A DNA stretch of 64,000 nucleotides from the NCBI RefSeq assembly GCF_900103805.1, contig NZ_FNIB01000004.1, positions 248,001-312,000 on the forward strand. The letters run 5' to 3'. A model generated the notes under the pieces. That model was not told the DNA's origin, made no database searches, and worked only from the letters and a program-made list of their open reading frames with translations. Below, piece by piece: positions 8,107 through 18,323 of the stretch; within the stretch, counting starts at the first letter, position 1, and every line of letters begins with the position of its first letter. The position numbers and the translations under genes were made by a program. The DNA comes from Cryobacterium flavum (GTDB lineage Bacteria; Actinomycetota; Actinomycetes; Actinomycetales; Microbacteriaceae).

Positions 8107-10950
8107 TCAGTCGAACGCGGCCCGGTTGCTGAAGCGGGTGCGGTTACTGCCGGCCGTGAGTGCACCGCCGACCGCCACGAGCGCCGGGAGCGCCACCACG
8201 ATCAGGGCAAGTTGCAGCCACGGGGGAGTGAACGGCAGCAGCGAGAGCCCCGCCGTGTCCCGGGTCAGCGACAGCGCGAGTGTCGGCACCAAACCGAGCA
8301 GCACCCCAATGACGCTGCCGAGGCCCACGATCACCACGGCCTGCCAGAACCCGAAGGCCTGGCGCACCCGCGGTGATGCCCCAAGGGAGGTGAGCACGGC
8401 ATTGTCTCGGTGCCCATCGGCGCGGGCGAGTCCGATGGTGATCGACGCCGTGACCAGGGCGATGATCGCCGTCAAGGCGAGCAGGGCCCAGGTCCAGGTC
8501 GCTCCATACGCCTCCGGGCCCGTCTCCGTTTGCAGGTTGAACCCCGGCGAAATGGCGGCGAGTGCACCTTGGGCATGGTCATCTTCTGCCTGGGTCGGGC
8601 TCGCGCCGATGCTGCTGACGACCATTGACGGCCGGTAGTTCAGGTTTGACGCGTCGGCCGTGGACGTCAGCATGAAAACGGCGTAAGGCAGCGGATTCTC
8701 GGGCTCCTGCACGCTCCCGGCCAGTGACACGCTGCGAGCTGGCTCCAGAACGGAGTTGAGCTCCGTGACCCAGTCGATACGGATTTCTCCGTCAACGACG
8801 TACTGCTCATAGGTAGCGACACCTCCACCAGCGGTGAGCGTTGCTCGGGACTCCGCCGACACGGGTCCGCCAAGAATCGCGGCGAAGTCCGCCAGATCGC
8901 CCACCCAGATGTGGTCGTTGATACTCGAGTTCATCATCGTGTCGAGAAAGTACGGAGTAGGGCAGCGGATGTCGGTAGGCGTGTCCTCATGACTGGCATC
9001 CATTCGAGTTGCATCACTCGGGCACACCGTGTCGGCGTCGATCCGTGGGTAGGCGAAGGTGGACGCATCCGCGGTTGTCCCGTCGGCAGCCGCGTCGCCG
9101 AAGCCCATCGGCGGGTCCTCTGTACTTCTTAGCAGTCTGGCCTGAGCGCTCGGAAAACTGCTCTCAACGGCGGCAACGACGTCGGGCCCCGTGGTTTGCA
9201 ACACTCGGCCGTAGGGCGGCTCATTCTGTGTAGTCATGAGACTCACCGATGCTGTGTTCAGCGGGGCGCTGTAGGTGTAGCCACTGGTCGAATTCACCTG
9301 CATCGTTGAAATGAGACTCATCGCAAAGGTCGCCACGAAGACGCAGCTCATGATGGCCGCGAGTGCCGGTACGCTCCGCCCGGGGTTTCGCGCCACATCG
9401 CGGGTCGCAAGCCGTGCGCCTGGTCCGAACCGGGATGCCACGCGGGCAGCCCACCGCAGAATCAGGGGAGCGATGAAGACCGCCCCGATCTGCATGATCA
9501 CAGGGCCGGCGACAATGAGGGCGATCCCGAAGTTGGCCAGTGCTATCTGGTAAACGGGTGCGTAGGCGGCGAGCTCGACCACTCCGCCGGTGACGGCGAT
9601 GACCGCACCGAGGGCCAGTAGAACGAGTCCAGCAACCGGGCGGCGGCGCGTGACCCGCGGCGGGCGCTGGGCACCACGCAGGGCGGCCAAAACGTCGATC
9701 CGGCCGGCAGCCCGGGCCGGAACCGCGGCAGCGCACCAGCCGGCGAGCACAGCGAAGACCGCGATGACGAGCAGCGACACCAGATCGAGGTGAAACCCCG
9801 GATACCGGGCCGCGCTGCCGTTCGCCGAAATCTGCATGAAGATCCAGGCGCCGGCGAGGCCGAGTACGGTTCCCAGTGCCGCTCCGAGGGCGCCGAGGAT
9901 GACGCCGCCGAAGGACATGACGCGAAACAGCATCCGCTTGTCGCCGCCGACGCTCGCGAGGGTCGCGAGAGTGCGCTGCTGGGTGCGGGCGCCGACGGTA
10001 AAGGCGGCGCCCGCGAGCAGGGCCACCTCGAACAGGGCGAATCCGCCGAGCAGGGCGATGAACAAGTTCATGGAGGTGTTCGAGGTATCGCCATAGCTAT
10101 AGCTGTAGCTGCCCACCGGCGGCGGGTCGAGCAGAACGGTGCGCGACAGCACGGTGGCACCGCGCGGGTTGAGCTCGCCGATCTGGCTCCAGGTGAGCGG
10201 GGTGTCGGGCAAGTACCACTCAGTTAGCAGGTCGTCATCGTCGGGCATTACGCCGTCGAAGACTGCGGGCATGCCGTAGAACGATACCGCAGCGTCGTCG
10301 AGACTCGCGGTGTGAATCGTGCCAACAATGGTGAATGATTCGGCGATAGGCGCCGTGATCACGGCCTTCGACCCGATCTTTGCTCCGAGCCGTTCGAGGG
10401 CGGCAGCGGTCACCATGATCTCGTCGTCAGCGGTCGGTCGTGTTCCCGCCGTCACATCCCATTTTCCGACGAAGGACGGGTCCCACGGCTGTCCCTGCAC
10501 GGCCGGAAACGACCCGAGCCCGTCTTTCGTCTCCACCACGACGGCGGTCGATCGAATGGAGAGCAAACGGGTGTCGGCGGTAAACAGCGAAGCAACCGTG
10601 ACGGGCTGCGGCTCGATGGACTGCGCGGCATCGGCACGCGCCGCCTCGTCGCGGTAGCCCCAGTGCCCGTCGTTCAGCGGGTCTTGGGTGAATTTCGCGT
10701 CCGGCGCTGCGACGATTCTGACCCGCGCCTCGGTCGACCCGAGCTCGAGCTTGACACGTTCGGCGGGGGTCGCGACATTGCTCGCGGTTACCGTGGTGAT
10801 TCCGACCATCCCGAGCACCGGAATCGCGACGAGCAGAGCGATCAACGCGCTGCGACCGCGTGATTGCCCGGCCATACGGCGAGCAATCCGAAACGCAATG
10901 AGCGTTCCACCCGAGCGTTTGCCCGCAAGCGACCCCCCGTCACCACTCAT
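8107..10950 (-). CDS. FtsX-like ABC transporter permease
   Basis: 947 residues. N-terminal membrane helix (G-R-S-A-L-I-A-L-L-V-A-I-P-V) followed by a large extracytoplasmic domain, then an FtsX-type bundle of three helices in mid-protein, a second ectodomain and a second three-helix FtsX bundle at the C-terminus: a fused double-FtsX permease as in MacB/BceB-like exporters and peptide-antibiotic detoxification systems. The start at 10950 overlaps the stop of the ATPase gene (ATGA), which fixes it against the longer frame reaching 11043. The pair plausibly exports or expels a lipid or antimicrobial under PadR control; the substrate is unknown. Confidence 0.93.
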   Translation of the reverse strand: MSGDGGSLAGKRSGGTLIAFRIARRMAGQSRGRSALIALLVAIPVLGMVGITTVTASNVATPAERVKLELGSTEARVRIVAAPDAKFTQDPLNDGHWGYRDEAARADAAQSIEPQPVTVASLFTADTRLLSIRSTAVVVETKDGLGSFPAVQGQPWDPSFVGKWDVTAGTRPTADDEIMVTAAALERLGAKIGSKAVITAPIAESFTIVGTIHTASLDDAAVSFYGMPAVFDGVMPDDDDLLTEWYLPDTPLTWSQIGELNPRGATVLSRTVLLDPPPVGSYSYSYGDTSNTSMNLFIALLGGFALFEVALLAGAAFTVGARTQQRTLATLASVGGDKRMLFRVMSFGGVILGALGAALGTVLGLAGAWIFMQISANGSAARYPGFHLDLVSLLVIAVFAVLAGWCAAAVPARAAGRIDVLAALRGAQRPPRVTRRRPVAGLVLLALGAVIAVTGGVVELAAYAPVYQIALANFGIALIVAGPVIMQIGAVFIAPLILRWAARVASRFGPGARLATRDVARNPGRSVPALAAIMSCVFVATFAMSLISTMQVNSTSGYTYSAPLNTASVSLMTTQNEPPYGRVLQTTGPDVVAAVESSFPSAQARLLRSTEDPPMGFGDAAADGTTADASTFAYPRIDADTVCPSDATRMDASHEDTPTDIRCPTPYFLDTMMNSSINDHIWVGDLADFAAILGGPVSAESRATLTAGGGVATYEQYVVDGEIRIDWVTELNSVLEPARSVSLAGSVQEPENPLPYAVFMLTSTADASNLNYRPSMVVSSIGASPTQAEDDHAQGALAAISPGFNLQTETGPEAYGATWTWALLALTAIIALVTASITIGLARADGHRDNAVLTSLGASPRVRQAFGFWQAVVIVGLGSVIGVLLGLVPTLALSLTRDTAGLSLLPFTPPWLQLALIVVALPALVAVGGALTAGSNRTRFSNRAAFD

Positions 10951-11693
10951 GCCTGTAGTCCGGCCAACAGGCTCGATACAGCGGATGCCCGCGACTCGTC
11001 CACGATGCGCCCGTCGCGTAGAAAGACGATCCGGTCCGCCCACGCCGCGTGGCGGGCATCGTGGGTGACCAGAATGCCGCCGGCACCGGCACCGGCGTCG
11101 ACTCGGGAGCGCAGCATCCGCAAGACGAGTTCACCGGTCGTGCTGTCGAGGGCGCCGGTGGGCTCATCGGCGAGAATCAACGACCGACCGCCGACGACCG
11201 CGCGGGCAATGGCGACGCGCTGCTGCTGGCCACCGGACAGGTCAGAGGGAAAATGCCCGGCCCGGTCACCGAGCTCGACGATAGTGAGGGCGTCGAGGGC
11301 CGGGCGGTGCGCCTTCTTCGAAGTCCAGCCGTCGAGTTCGAGCGGCAGGCTCACGTTTTCGAGCGCGGTCAACGAGGGAATCAGGTTGAAGTCCTGAAAG
11401 ACGAAGCCGAGGCTGCGGCGACGCAGCGTCGCGAGCTCGCGGGCCGAGAGCTGGCTGAGCCAGTGCCCTTCCACGACGACCTCGCCCGACGTCGGAGGGG
11501 TGAGTCCGCCGGCCACGGTGAGCAGCGTCGACTTTCCCGAACCGGATGCCCCCATCACCGCCACAAGCTCGCCGCGGCTCACCGACAGGTCGACGCCAGC
11601 CAGGGCCGTGATCGCGGTCTCGCCCCGGCCGTACTGCATCGAGACACCGTCGAGCTGCAGCAGAATGTCGCTGTCAGCGGCGTGGCCGGTCAT
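10947..11693 (-). CDS. ABC transporter ATP-binding protein (MacB/LolD type)
   Basis: 248 residues with Walker A G-A-S-G-S-G-K-S-T, Q-loop, signature L-S-G-G-Q-Q-Q-R-V-A-I-A-R-A, Walker B L-I-L-A-D-E-P-T-G-A-L-D and the switch His. This is the nucleotide-binding partner of the FtsX permease encoded next; the family uses ATP hydrolysis for mechanotransmission or lipid/peptide extrusion. It is coupled at both ends by 4-base ATGA overlaps (with padR at 11690-11693 and with the permease at 10947-10950), so the three genes form one operon. Confidence 0.95.
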   Translation of the reverse strand: MTGHAADSDILLQLDGVSMQYGRGETAITALAGVDLSVSRGELVAVMGASGSGKSTLLTVAGGLTPPTSGEVVVEGHWLSQLSARELATLRRRSLGFVFQDFNLIPSLTALENVSLPLELDGWTSKKAHRPALDALTIVELGDRAGHFPSDLSGGQQQRVAIARAVVGGRSLILADEPTGALDSTTGELVLRMLRSRVDAGAGAGGILVTHDARHAAWADRIVFLRDGRIVDESRASAVSSLLAGLQA

Positions 11694-12298
11694 GCGTTGG
11701 CCTGCACCGTCTTGGCCGGTCGTCCGCGCTTGGGAACGTCTGTGTTGAGCGGCAGGGGATCGGCGAGACCGGCGGCTCGCGCCCGGGTGAGCCGGCTTTC
11801 GGAGTGATCGAGCCAGCGCACCTCGGCCTCGGCCGCGAAGATGAGAGAATCGATCACGAGCAGCCAGGCCAGCTGCTCCGACGATTCCGGGTCAGCGGTA
11901 GCGTTCTTGGTGCGCGTCAGTTCCTGCAGGGTGCGCATTGTCGCGGTGCGCTGCACCTGAATCACCTGGGCAATATCCACGCCGGGCAGCGTGACCGCAA
12001 TCGCAAGCTTGATCGCGAGCTCGTCGCGGGTCGCCATGGTGCGCACCACGGGGGAGCCGAGCCACTCGGCGACCTCCGCGCGGCCGGCATCCGTTATCTC
12101 AACGTAGTTCTGACCATCGGCGTCAATGTCGGCCTTCTGCACCAGGCCGTCCCGCTCGAGCCGGTCGAGGGTGTTGTAGATCTGGCCGACGTTCAGCGGC
12201 CAGGTCGACCCGGTCCGACGGTCGAACTCGGCCCGCAACTGGTAGCCGTAGCACGGCCCCTGGTTCAGGATGGCGAGAAGACTCTGGCGAACGGACAT
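11690..12298 (-). CDS. PadR family transcriptional regulator
   Basis: 202 residues. The N-terminal winged helix begins S-V-R-Q-S-L-L-A-I-L and contains the PadR signature G-Y-Q-L-R-A-E-F and the wing G-Q-I-Y-N-T-L-D-R-L-E-R-D-G-L-V; the C-terminal half is the Vir-like helical dimerisation region. A GGAGG ribosome binding site lies 3-8 bases upstream of the ATG. It is the first gene of the padR-ATPase-permease operon, so it most likely represses its own operon and responds to the transporter's substrate. The C-terminus is Arg/Pro-rich (K-R-G-R-P-A-K-T). Confidence 0.95.
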   Translation of the reverse strand: MSVRQSLLAILNQGPCYGYQLRAEFDRRTGSTWPLNVGQIYNTLDRLERDGLVQKADIDADGQNYVEITDAGRAEVAEWLGSPVVRTMATRDELAIKLAIAVTLPGVDIAQVIQVQRTATMRTLQELTRTKNATADPESSEQLAWLLVIDSLIFAAEAEVRWLDHSESRLTRARAAGLADPLPLNTDVPKRGRPAKTVQANA

Positions 12299-12332
12299 AC
12301 GACCTCCGATAATTCGACGCTGCTAATAATTA

Positions 12333-12365
12333 CCGAGTATATACATACCCGGCAATCCGACGTAA
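12333..12365 (-). promoter_or_regulatory. padR operon promoter with pseudo-palindromic operator
   Basis: On the minus strand a TATACT -10 (12336-12341) lies 18 bases from TTACGT (12360-12365). It is embedded in the imperfect palindrome CCGAGTATATACATACCCGG (12333-12352), a likely PadR dimer site that would block RNA polymerase directly. Confidence 0.45.
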
Positions 12366-12491
12366 GAAATCGTTGCGGGTGTCGCCGAAGTCACGACTCT
12401 GTGCAACGGCCTCGCGGCGGCACAACACATGCCATGAGCGCAATCCGCAGGTGAAAGGCGTCGCCGGTACAAGACTGTCAGCGGCGTTGCA

Positions 12492-12497
12492 TAGACT
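12492..12497 (+). promoter_or_regulatory. -10 hexamer for leaderless uvrA
   Basis: TAGACT ends 6 bases before the GTG start of uvrA at 12504. No ribosome binding site and no recognisable SOS box are present. Confidence 0.45.
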
Positions 12498-12503
12498 CGA
12501 TGT

Positions 12504-15371
12504 GTGTCGATTACCAAGGTAGAAACAGGTCCGAAACTCAGTGTGCGCGGAGCCCGCGTGCACAATCTCCACAACGTGGATCTGGAGATTCCACGCGACT
12601 CGCTCGTGGTCTTCACCGGACTGTCGGGGTCGGGAAAGTCGTCGCTCGCCTTCGACACCATCTTCGCCGAGGGCCAGCGCCGCTACGTCGAGTCACTCTC
12701 GGCCTACGCCCGGCAGTTCCTCGGCCAGGTCGACCGGCCCGACGTCGACTTCATCGAGGGCCTGAGCCCGGCCGTGTCGATCGACCAGAAATCCACCAAC
12801 CGTAACCCGCGGTCCACGGTCGGTACCATCACCGAAATCTATGATTACATGCGCCTGCTCTGGGCCCGCATTGGCGTGCCCCACTGCGCCATCTGCGGCG
12901 AGATCATCCAGTCTCAGACCGTGCAGCAGATCGCCGACCAGCTCATGGAACTGAAGGCTGGCATTCGCTACCAGGTGGTCAGCCCGGTCGTCTCGCAGAA
13001 GAAGGGCGAGTTCGTCGACCTGTTCCAGGAACTGGCTGGCGGCGGCTACTCCCGCGCGATTGTCGATGGCACTCAGATTCAGCTGAGCGAACCGCCGATT
13101 CTCAAGAAGCAACAGAAGCACGATATCGCGGTCATCGTCGACCGGCTCGTCGCCGGCCCTGAGCTGCTTTCCCGCCTCACCGACTCGCTTGAAACAGCCC
13201 TCAAACTCACCGACGGGCTCGTGCAGATCAATTTTCTCGACGAAGAGGGCGACAAGGCCTGGCAGAACTACTCCGAGAAGCTGTCCTGCCCGAATAACCA
13301 CCCGGTTCAGCTCACCGAAATTGAACCGCGCACCTTCTCCTTCAACGCGCCGTTCGGCGCCTGCCCGGAGTGTTCAGGGCTCGGAACCCGCATGTCCGTC
13401 GATGAAGACCTGTTGCTCGGTGACCCCGATCTGAGCATCGCCGAGGGTGTCGTGCTGCCCTGGACCACCCAGGGCAAGGGCCTGTTCCAGTACTACGAGA
13501 AGCTGCTCGACGGCCTCGCCCGCGACCTCGACTTCTCGCTGGACACGCCCTGGGGTGAGCTCACCACCGAGGTACAGAACGCCGTCATGCGCGGCGACAA
13601 CTTTGAGGTGCGGGTCAAGTGGAAAAACCGCTACGGCCGGGAGATGAGCTACACCTCCGGGTTCGAGGGTGTTGTGCCCTACATTGAACGCCAGTACCTG
13701 CAGGCCGACAGCGACACCCAGCGTCAGCGCTGGTCCGAATACCTGCGTGAGGTCGACTGCCACGTCTGCAACGGCACCAGGCTCAAGCCCGAGGTGCTCG
13801 CCGTGCTCGTTCACGAAGCGAGCATCGCGGATGTCTGTGCACTCAGTTTGGCCGACGCTCGCGCGTTCATGGACAAGCTCACCCTCACCGACCGGGAGGC
13901 CGCCATCGCCGCCCAGGTGCTGCGCGAGATTCGGGCACGCCTCGACTTTCTGATTCGGGTGGGCCTGAACTACCTCAACCTGTCCCGGGCCGCGGCGACC
14001 CTCTCGGGCGGTGAGGCGCAGCGCATCCGCTTGGCGACGCAGATCGGCTCAGGGCTCACCGGCGTGCTCTACGTGCTCGATGAACCCAGCATCGGCCTGC
14101 ACCAGCGCGACAACCGGCGCCTGATCGAGACCCTCGTGACCCTGCGCGACCTCGGCAACACGCTCATCGTGGTCGAGCACGACGAAGACACCATTAAGAC
14201 CGCCGACTGGATCGTTGACATCGGCCCTGGCGCCGGCGTTAATGGCGGGCACGTCGTGCACTCCGGCTCCTACGAAGGCCTGCTCGCCAACACCAAGTCC
14301 CTTACCGGCGACTACCTGGCCGGGCGCAAGTCCATCGCCATCCCGAAAACCCGACGCCCGATCGACCCTGAGCGCCTGATCGGCGTCACCGGCGCCGAGG
14401 CCAACAATCTGCAGAAAGTGTCGGTGACCTTCCCGCTCGGCACCTTCACCGCGGTCACCGGGGTGAGTGGCTCCGGCAAATCTTCGCTCGTCAATGACAT
14501 CCTCTACCGGGTGCTCGCCAACCGGCTCAACGGCGCCCGCAAGCTGCCGGGCAAGCACACCAGGGTCACAGGCCTCGAGCAGCTCGACAAGGTCATCCAC
14601 GTCGACCAGGCGCCCATCGGCCGCACGCCACGCTCCAACCCAGCCACCTACACCGGTGTGTTCGACAAGATCCGCACCCTGTTCTCGGAAACCATCGAAT
14701 CGAAGACCCGCGGTTACCTCCCCGGCCGGTTCAGCTTCAACGTCAAGGGCGGGCGCTGCGAAGCCTGCTCGGGGGACGGCACCATCAAGATCGAGATGAA
14801 CTTTCTGCCCGACGTTTACGTCGCGTGCGAGGTGTGCGGGGGAGACCGTTACAACCGCGACACCCTCACCGTGCACTACAAGGGCAAGAACATCGCGGAG
14901 GTACTCGATATGCCGATCAGCGAGGCGGCCGACTTCTTCGAACCGATCTCGTCGATCCATCGCTTCCTCAAGACCCTGGTGGAGGTCGGACTCGGCTACG
15001 TACGCCTCGGTCAGAGCGCCACCACCCTGTCCGGCGGCGAAGCTCAGCGGGTGAAGCTCGCGACCGAGCTGCAGCGGCGTTCCAACGGCCGCAGCGTCTA
15101 CGTGCTCGATGAGCCCACCACCGGGCTGCACTTCGAAGACGTGCGCAAACTGCTGCTCGTGCTCAACAGCCTCGTCGACAAGGGCAACACCGTCATTGTC
15201 ATCGAACACAACCTCGACGTCATCAAGTCTGCCGACTGGGTCATCGACCTCGGCCCGGAGGGCGGTTCCGGCGGCGGTAAGGTACTCGCCATCGGTACGC
15301 CGGAGCACCTCGCCACGGTCAAGACGAGCTTCACCGGTTCCTTCCTGAAGGAGGTCCTGGCTGCCGGCTAG
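12504..15371 (+). CDS. uvrA: UvrABC excinuclease subunit A
   Basis: 955 residues, GTG start. UvrA is the dimeric damage-recognition ATPase of nucleotide excision repair. Two ABC modules are visible: the first with G-L-S-G-S-G-K-S-S and [10 protein letters not shown], the second with G-V-S-G-S-G-K-S-S and [10 protein letters not shown]. Zinc-binding Cys pairs occur at C-A-I-C, C-P-E-C, C-H-V-C and C-E-A-C/C-E-V-C. The gene is followed after 14 bases by uvrC and is divergent from padR. Confidence 0.98.
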   Translation: MSITKVETGPKLSVRGARVHNLHNVDLEIPRDSLVVFTGLSGSGKSSLAFDTIFAEGQRRYVESLSAYARQFLGQVDRPDVDFIEGLSPAVSIDQKSTNRNPRSTVGTITEIYDYMRLLWARIGVPHCAICGEIIQSQTVQQIADQLMELKAGIRYQVVSPVVSQKKGEFVDLFQELAGGGYSRAIVDGTQIQLSEPPILKKQQKHDIAVIVDRLVAGPELLSRLTDSLETALKLTDGLVQINFLDEEGDKAWQNYSEKLSCPNNHPVQLTEIEPRTFSFNAPFGACPECSGLGTRMSVDEDLLLGDPDLSIAEGVVLPWTTQGKGLFQYYEKLLDGLARDLDFSLDTPWGELTTEVQNAVMRGDNFEVRVKWKNRYGREMSYTSGFEGVVPYIERQYLQADSDTQRQRWSEYLREVDCHVCNGTRLKPEVLAVLVHEASIADVCALSLADARAFMDKLTLTDREAAIAAQVLREIRARLDFLIRVGLNYLNLSRAAATLSGGEAQRIRLATQIGSGLTGVLYVLDEPSIGLHQRDNRRLIETLVTLRDLGNTLIVVEHDEDTIKTADWIVDIGPGAGVNGGHVVHSGSYEGLLANTKSLTGDYLAGRKSIAIPKTRRPIDPERLIGVTGAEANNLQKVSVTFPLGTFTAVTGVSGSGKSSLVNDILYRVLANRLNGARKLPGKHTRVTGLEQLDKVIHVDQAPIGRTPRSNPATYTGVFDKIRTLFSETIESKTRGYLPGRFSFNVKGGRCEACSGDGTIKIEMNFLPDVYVACEVCGGDRYNRDTLTVHYKGKNIAEVLDMPISEAADFFEPISSIHRFLKTLVEVGLGYVRLGQSATTLSGGEAQRVKLATELQRRSNGRSVYVLDEPTTGLHFEDVRKLLLVLNSLVDKGNTVIVIEHNLDVIKSADWVIDLGPEGGSGGGKVLAIGTPEHLATVKTSFTGSFLKEVLAAG

Positions 15372-15385
15372 GCGGCCTCACGGCC

Positions 15386-17278
15386 ATGTCTGATGCCCTG
15401 AGCTATCGCCCGAAAACGGGCGAGATTCCCACGACCCCCGGGGTCTACCGTTTTCGCGACGCGACCGGGCGTATCCTTTATGTCGGTAAGGCCAAGAACC
15501 TGCGGGCTCGGCTGAGCAACTATTTCGCCCCCCTCCACAGCCTGCACGAACGCACCCGCCGCATGGTCACCACGGCCACCGGCGTCGAGTGGACTGTCGT
15601 CGGCACCGAGGTCGAGGCCCTGCAACTCGAATGGATGTGGATCAACGAGTTCGATCCGCCGTTTAACGTGCAGTTCAAGGACGACAAGTCCTACCCGTAC
15701 CTCGCGGTCACCCTCGCCGACGAGGCGCCGCGGGCCTTGGTCACCCGCACCGAGGGCATCAAGGGTGCCCGCTATTTCGGGCCGTACCCCAAGGTCTGGG
15801 CCGTTCACGAGACCATCGAGCTCATGCTCAAGGCCTTCCCCATCCGTACCTGCAACAACGCCAATTACAAGCGGGCCATGCAGAGCGGCAAGCCGTGCTT
15901 CGCCGGCCAGATCGGGCGGTGCTTTGGCCCCTGCTCCGGACTGGTATCGATCGAGGACCACCGCACGATCGTCAACGAGTTCGTCAGCTTCATGGGCAGC
16001 CACGACAAGAAGCTCATCAACGAACTCACCCAGCAGATGAAGGACGCCGCCTTGGCGCAGAAGTATGAGATCGCTGCGAAACGACGCGACCAGGTGCGAG
16101 CGCTCAACGCCGTGCTCGAGAAGAGCGCCGTCGTGCTGCGCGACAACGTCGACATCGACCTGTTCGCGGTCGAGCAGGACGAACTCGCAGCCGCCGTGCA
16201 GCTGTTCATCGTGCGCGGCGGGCGCATCCGTGGTGTGCGCGGCTGGATGGTCGACAAAGAACTCGACGTCACCAGGAGCGAACTCATCGATTCCATGATG
16301 CAGACCGCCTACAACCACGACGCCCTGCCGCCGCGCGAAATCGTACTCCCCGAACTGCCCGACGATGCCGAAGCCCTCGAAACCTGGCTGGCCGACCTCG
16401 CCGGTCGCAAGGTGCGCCTCGTGGCAGCGCAGCGCGGGGAGAAGGCTGCCCTGCTGGTCACAGCCGGCAACAACGCCAAGCAGGCGCTCATGCTCTACAA
16501 AACCCGTCGCAGCTCGGACTTCGTGGCACGCTCCAAAGCGCTCGAAGACATCCAGGACGCTCTCGAAATGCCAGCCGCCCCGCTGCGAATGGAATGCTAC
16601 GACGTATCGCACCTCAGCGGCACCAACATCGTCGCGTCCATGGTCGTCTTCGAAGACGGGCTTCCCCGCAAAGACGAATACCGCCGCTTCAACATTCCCG
16701 AATCAACCGACGACACCGACTCGATCTACCAGATCCTCACCAGAAGACTGGCCTACCTGAAGCCCGAAACATTGGCAGCGGATGCCGTGGTCGTTGACGC
16801 CACTACGACCGACATCATTCAGGTCGAACAGAAGCGTGCCAAATTCAAATACCAGCCAAACCTGCTCATCGTCGACGGAGGCCAGCCGCAGGTTGCCGCC
16901 GCCAAACGGGCCCTCGCCGAATCGGGCGTCACCGGAATTCAACTGTGCGGAATCGCCAAACGGCTTGAAGAAATCTGGCTCCCCGATTCCGACTACCCGG
17001 TAATCCTGCCGCGCAACAGCGACGCGCTGTTTCTGATCCAGCGCATTCGTGATGAAGCCCACCGGTTCGCAATCACCCACCAGCGCATTCGGCGCAAGAA
17101 AGACATCAGCTCGATTCTCGGCGAAATCGCGGGGCTCGGGCCGGCCCGGGTGAAAGTTCTGTTGCAACATTTCGGCTCGGTGGCGCGCCTCAAGGTCGCT
17201 TCGGCGGCCGAAATAGCGGATGTCCGCGGCATCGGCCGCGTGCTGGCCGAGTCCATCCACGCGCACCTGCGCTCCTAA
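15386..17278 (+). CDS. uvrC: UvrABC excinuclease subunit C
   Basis: 630 residues. UvrC makes both incisions flanking the lesion. Order: GIY-YIG nuclease (G-V-Y-R-F ... L-Y-V-G-K-A-K-N-L) at the N-terminus for the 3' cut, a Cys-rich region with C-F-G-P-C, a UVR motif that binds UvrB, the RNase H-like UvrC domain (E-C-Y-D-V-S-H and V-D-G-G-Q-P-Q) for the 5' cut, and tandem helix-hairpin-helix motifs at the C-terminus. It sits 14 bases after uvrA and is very likely co-transcribed with it. Confidence 0.98.
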   Translation: MSDALSYRPKTGEIPTTPGVYRFRDATGRILYVGKAKNLRARLSNYFAPLHSLHERTRRMVTTATGVEWTVVGTEVEALQLEWMWINEFDPPFNVQFKDDKSYPYLAVTLADEAPRALVTRTEGIKGARYFGPYPKVWAVHETIELMLKAFPIRTCNNANYKRAMQSGKPCFAGQIGRCFGPCSGLVSIEDHRTIVNEFVSFMGSHDKKLINELTQQMKDAALAQKYEIAAKRRDQVRALNAVLEKSAVVLRDNVDIDLFAVEQDELAAAVQLFIVRGGRIRGVRGWMVDKELDVTRSELIDSMMQTAYNHDALPPREIVLPELPDDAEALETWLADLAGRKVRLVAAQRGEKAALLVTAGNNAKQALMLYKTRRSSDFVARSKALEDIQDALEMPAAPLRMECYDVSHLSGTNIVASMVVFEDGLPRKDEYRRFNIPESTDDTDSIYQILTRRLAYLKPETLAADAVVVDATTTDIIQVEQKRAKFKYQPNLLIVDGGQPQVAAAKRALAESGVTGIQLCGIAKRLEEIWLPDSDYPVILPRNSDALFLIQRIRDEAHRFAITHQRIRRKKDISSILGEIAGLGPARVKVLLQHFGSVARLKVASAAEIADVRGIGRVLAESIHAHLRS

Positions 17279-17366
17279 ACACCTGAACGCCTGAACGCAA
17301 CCGAAACCGTCCGGCGCTGGGTAGGCTTGACTATCCACCAACTTCTCATTAAGGCGATTTCCACGA

Positions 17367-18242
17367 ATGACTACGGACCCCGACAAGCAGGAAGTGCTGA
17401 TCGTCACGGGAATGTCCGGGGCGGGACGCTCCACCGTAGCCAACGCGTTGGAAGACCTGGACTGGTACGTCGTCGACAATCTTCCGCCGCAAATGCTGCG
17501 GCCCCTGGTTGATCTGGTCGAACGGGCTGGTACGAATCTGCCCAAAATCGCCGCAGTCGTCGACATCCGCGGCCGCGATTTGTTCGGCGATTTCCTCGAA
17601 ACCGTGCAACAACTCCGCAGCAACACCCAGGTCCAGGTCATCTTTCTGGAAGCCAGGGACGACGCGCTGGTGCGCCGGTTTGAATCCGTGCGCCGCCCGC
17701 ATCCGCTGCAGGGCGATGGCACCCTGCTCGACGGCATTGCTGCCGAGCGCTCCCGGCTGCTCGCCGTTCGGGAGTCGAGTGACCTCGTCATTGACACCTC
17801 CGATCTCAACGTGCACCAGCTCGCGACGACGATCACCGAACGGTTTGCGGCCGAGGGGCGAGCGGGTGTGCAGCTGACCATTTTGAGCTTCGGCTTCAAG
17901 TACGGGCTGCCGACCGACGTCGATCTGGTGGCGGATGCCCGATTCCTGCCGAACCCCTTCTGGATCCCCGAGTTGCGCGCGCACACCGGCATTGACCCGG
18001 AGGTGAGAGACTTTGTACTTGCCCAAATTGGTGCCCTCGATTTCATCGACCACTACGCCGCCGCCATGGCGCCGGTGCTGGCGGGATACCAGCGGGAAAA
18101 TAAACGTCACGCCACTATCGGCATCGGCTGCACAGGGGGCAAGCACCGCTCCGTTGCCATGGCTAGAGAACTGGCTTCTCGACTCGAACAACTTCCCGGA
18201 GTCGCGGTCAATATCAAGCACCGCGACCTCGGACGCGAATAA
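17367..18242 (+). CDS. rapZ: RapZ/YvcJ family nucleotide-binding protein
   Basis: 291 residues. Walker A G-M-S-G-A-G-R-S-T near residue 15, the family motif V-V-D-N-L-P, and the C-terminal G-C-T-G-G-K-H-R-S-V region. In E. coli RapZ is an RNase adaptor for GlmZ and binds amino-sugar phosphates; in actinobacteria the gene is conserved next to whiA, as here, and its role is less clear. TTGACT at 17327 may be the -35 of its promoter. It is transcribed towards whiA with a weak hairpin between them. Confidence 0.94.
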   Translation: MTTDPDKQEVLIVTGMSGAGRSTVANALEDLDWYVVDNLPPQMLRPLVDLVERAGTNLPKIAAVVDIRGRDLFGDFLETVQQLRSNTQVQVIFLEARDDALVRRFESVRRPHPLQGDGTLLDGIAAERSRLLAVRESSDLVIDTSDLNVHQLATTITERFAAEGRAGVQLTILSFGFKYGLPTDVDLVADARFLPNPFWIPELRAHTGIDPEVRDFVLAQIGALDFIDHYAAAMAPVLAGYQRENKRHATIGIGCTGGKHRSVAMARELASRLEQLPGVAVNIKHRDLGRE

Positions 18243-18246
18243 GCGA

Positions 18247-18281
18247 GCCCGGGCGCAGCATCCGGCTCCCCGGGCTTTTAT
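18247..18281 (+). terminator. Hairpin after rapZ, weak terminator
   Basis: AGCCCGGG (18247-18254) pairs with CCCGGGCT (18270-18277) and is followed by TTTAT. The short T-run suggests partial termination before whiA. Confidence 0.55.
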
Positions 18282-18323
18282 CACTCAGACGTAACGCAAC
18301 TGATCAACAGAATGGAAAAGCGA

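Noticed and set aside
5890-12503. LexA (SOS) boxes in front of uvrB and uvrA
   Set aside because: Searched by eye for TCGAAC-N4-GTTCGA-like palindromes in both upstream regions; none seen.
14049-15308. 419-codon open frame opposite uvrA
   Set aside because: Antisense to the second ABC module of uvrA, with no recognisable domain.
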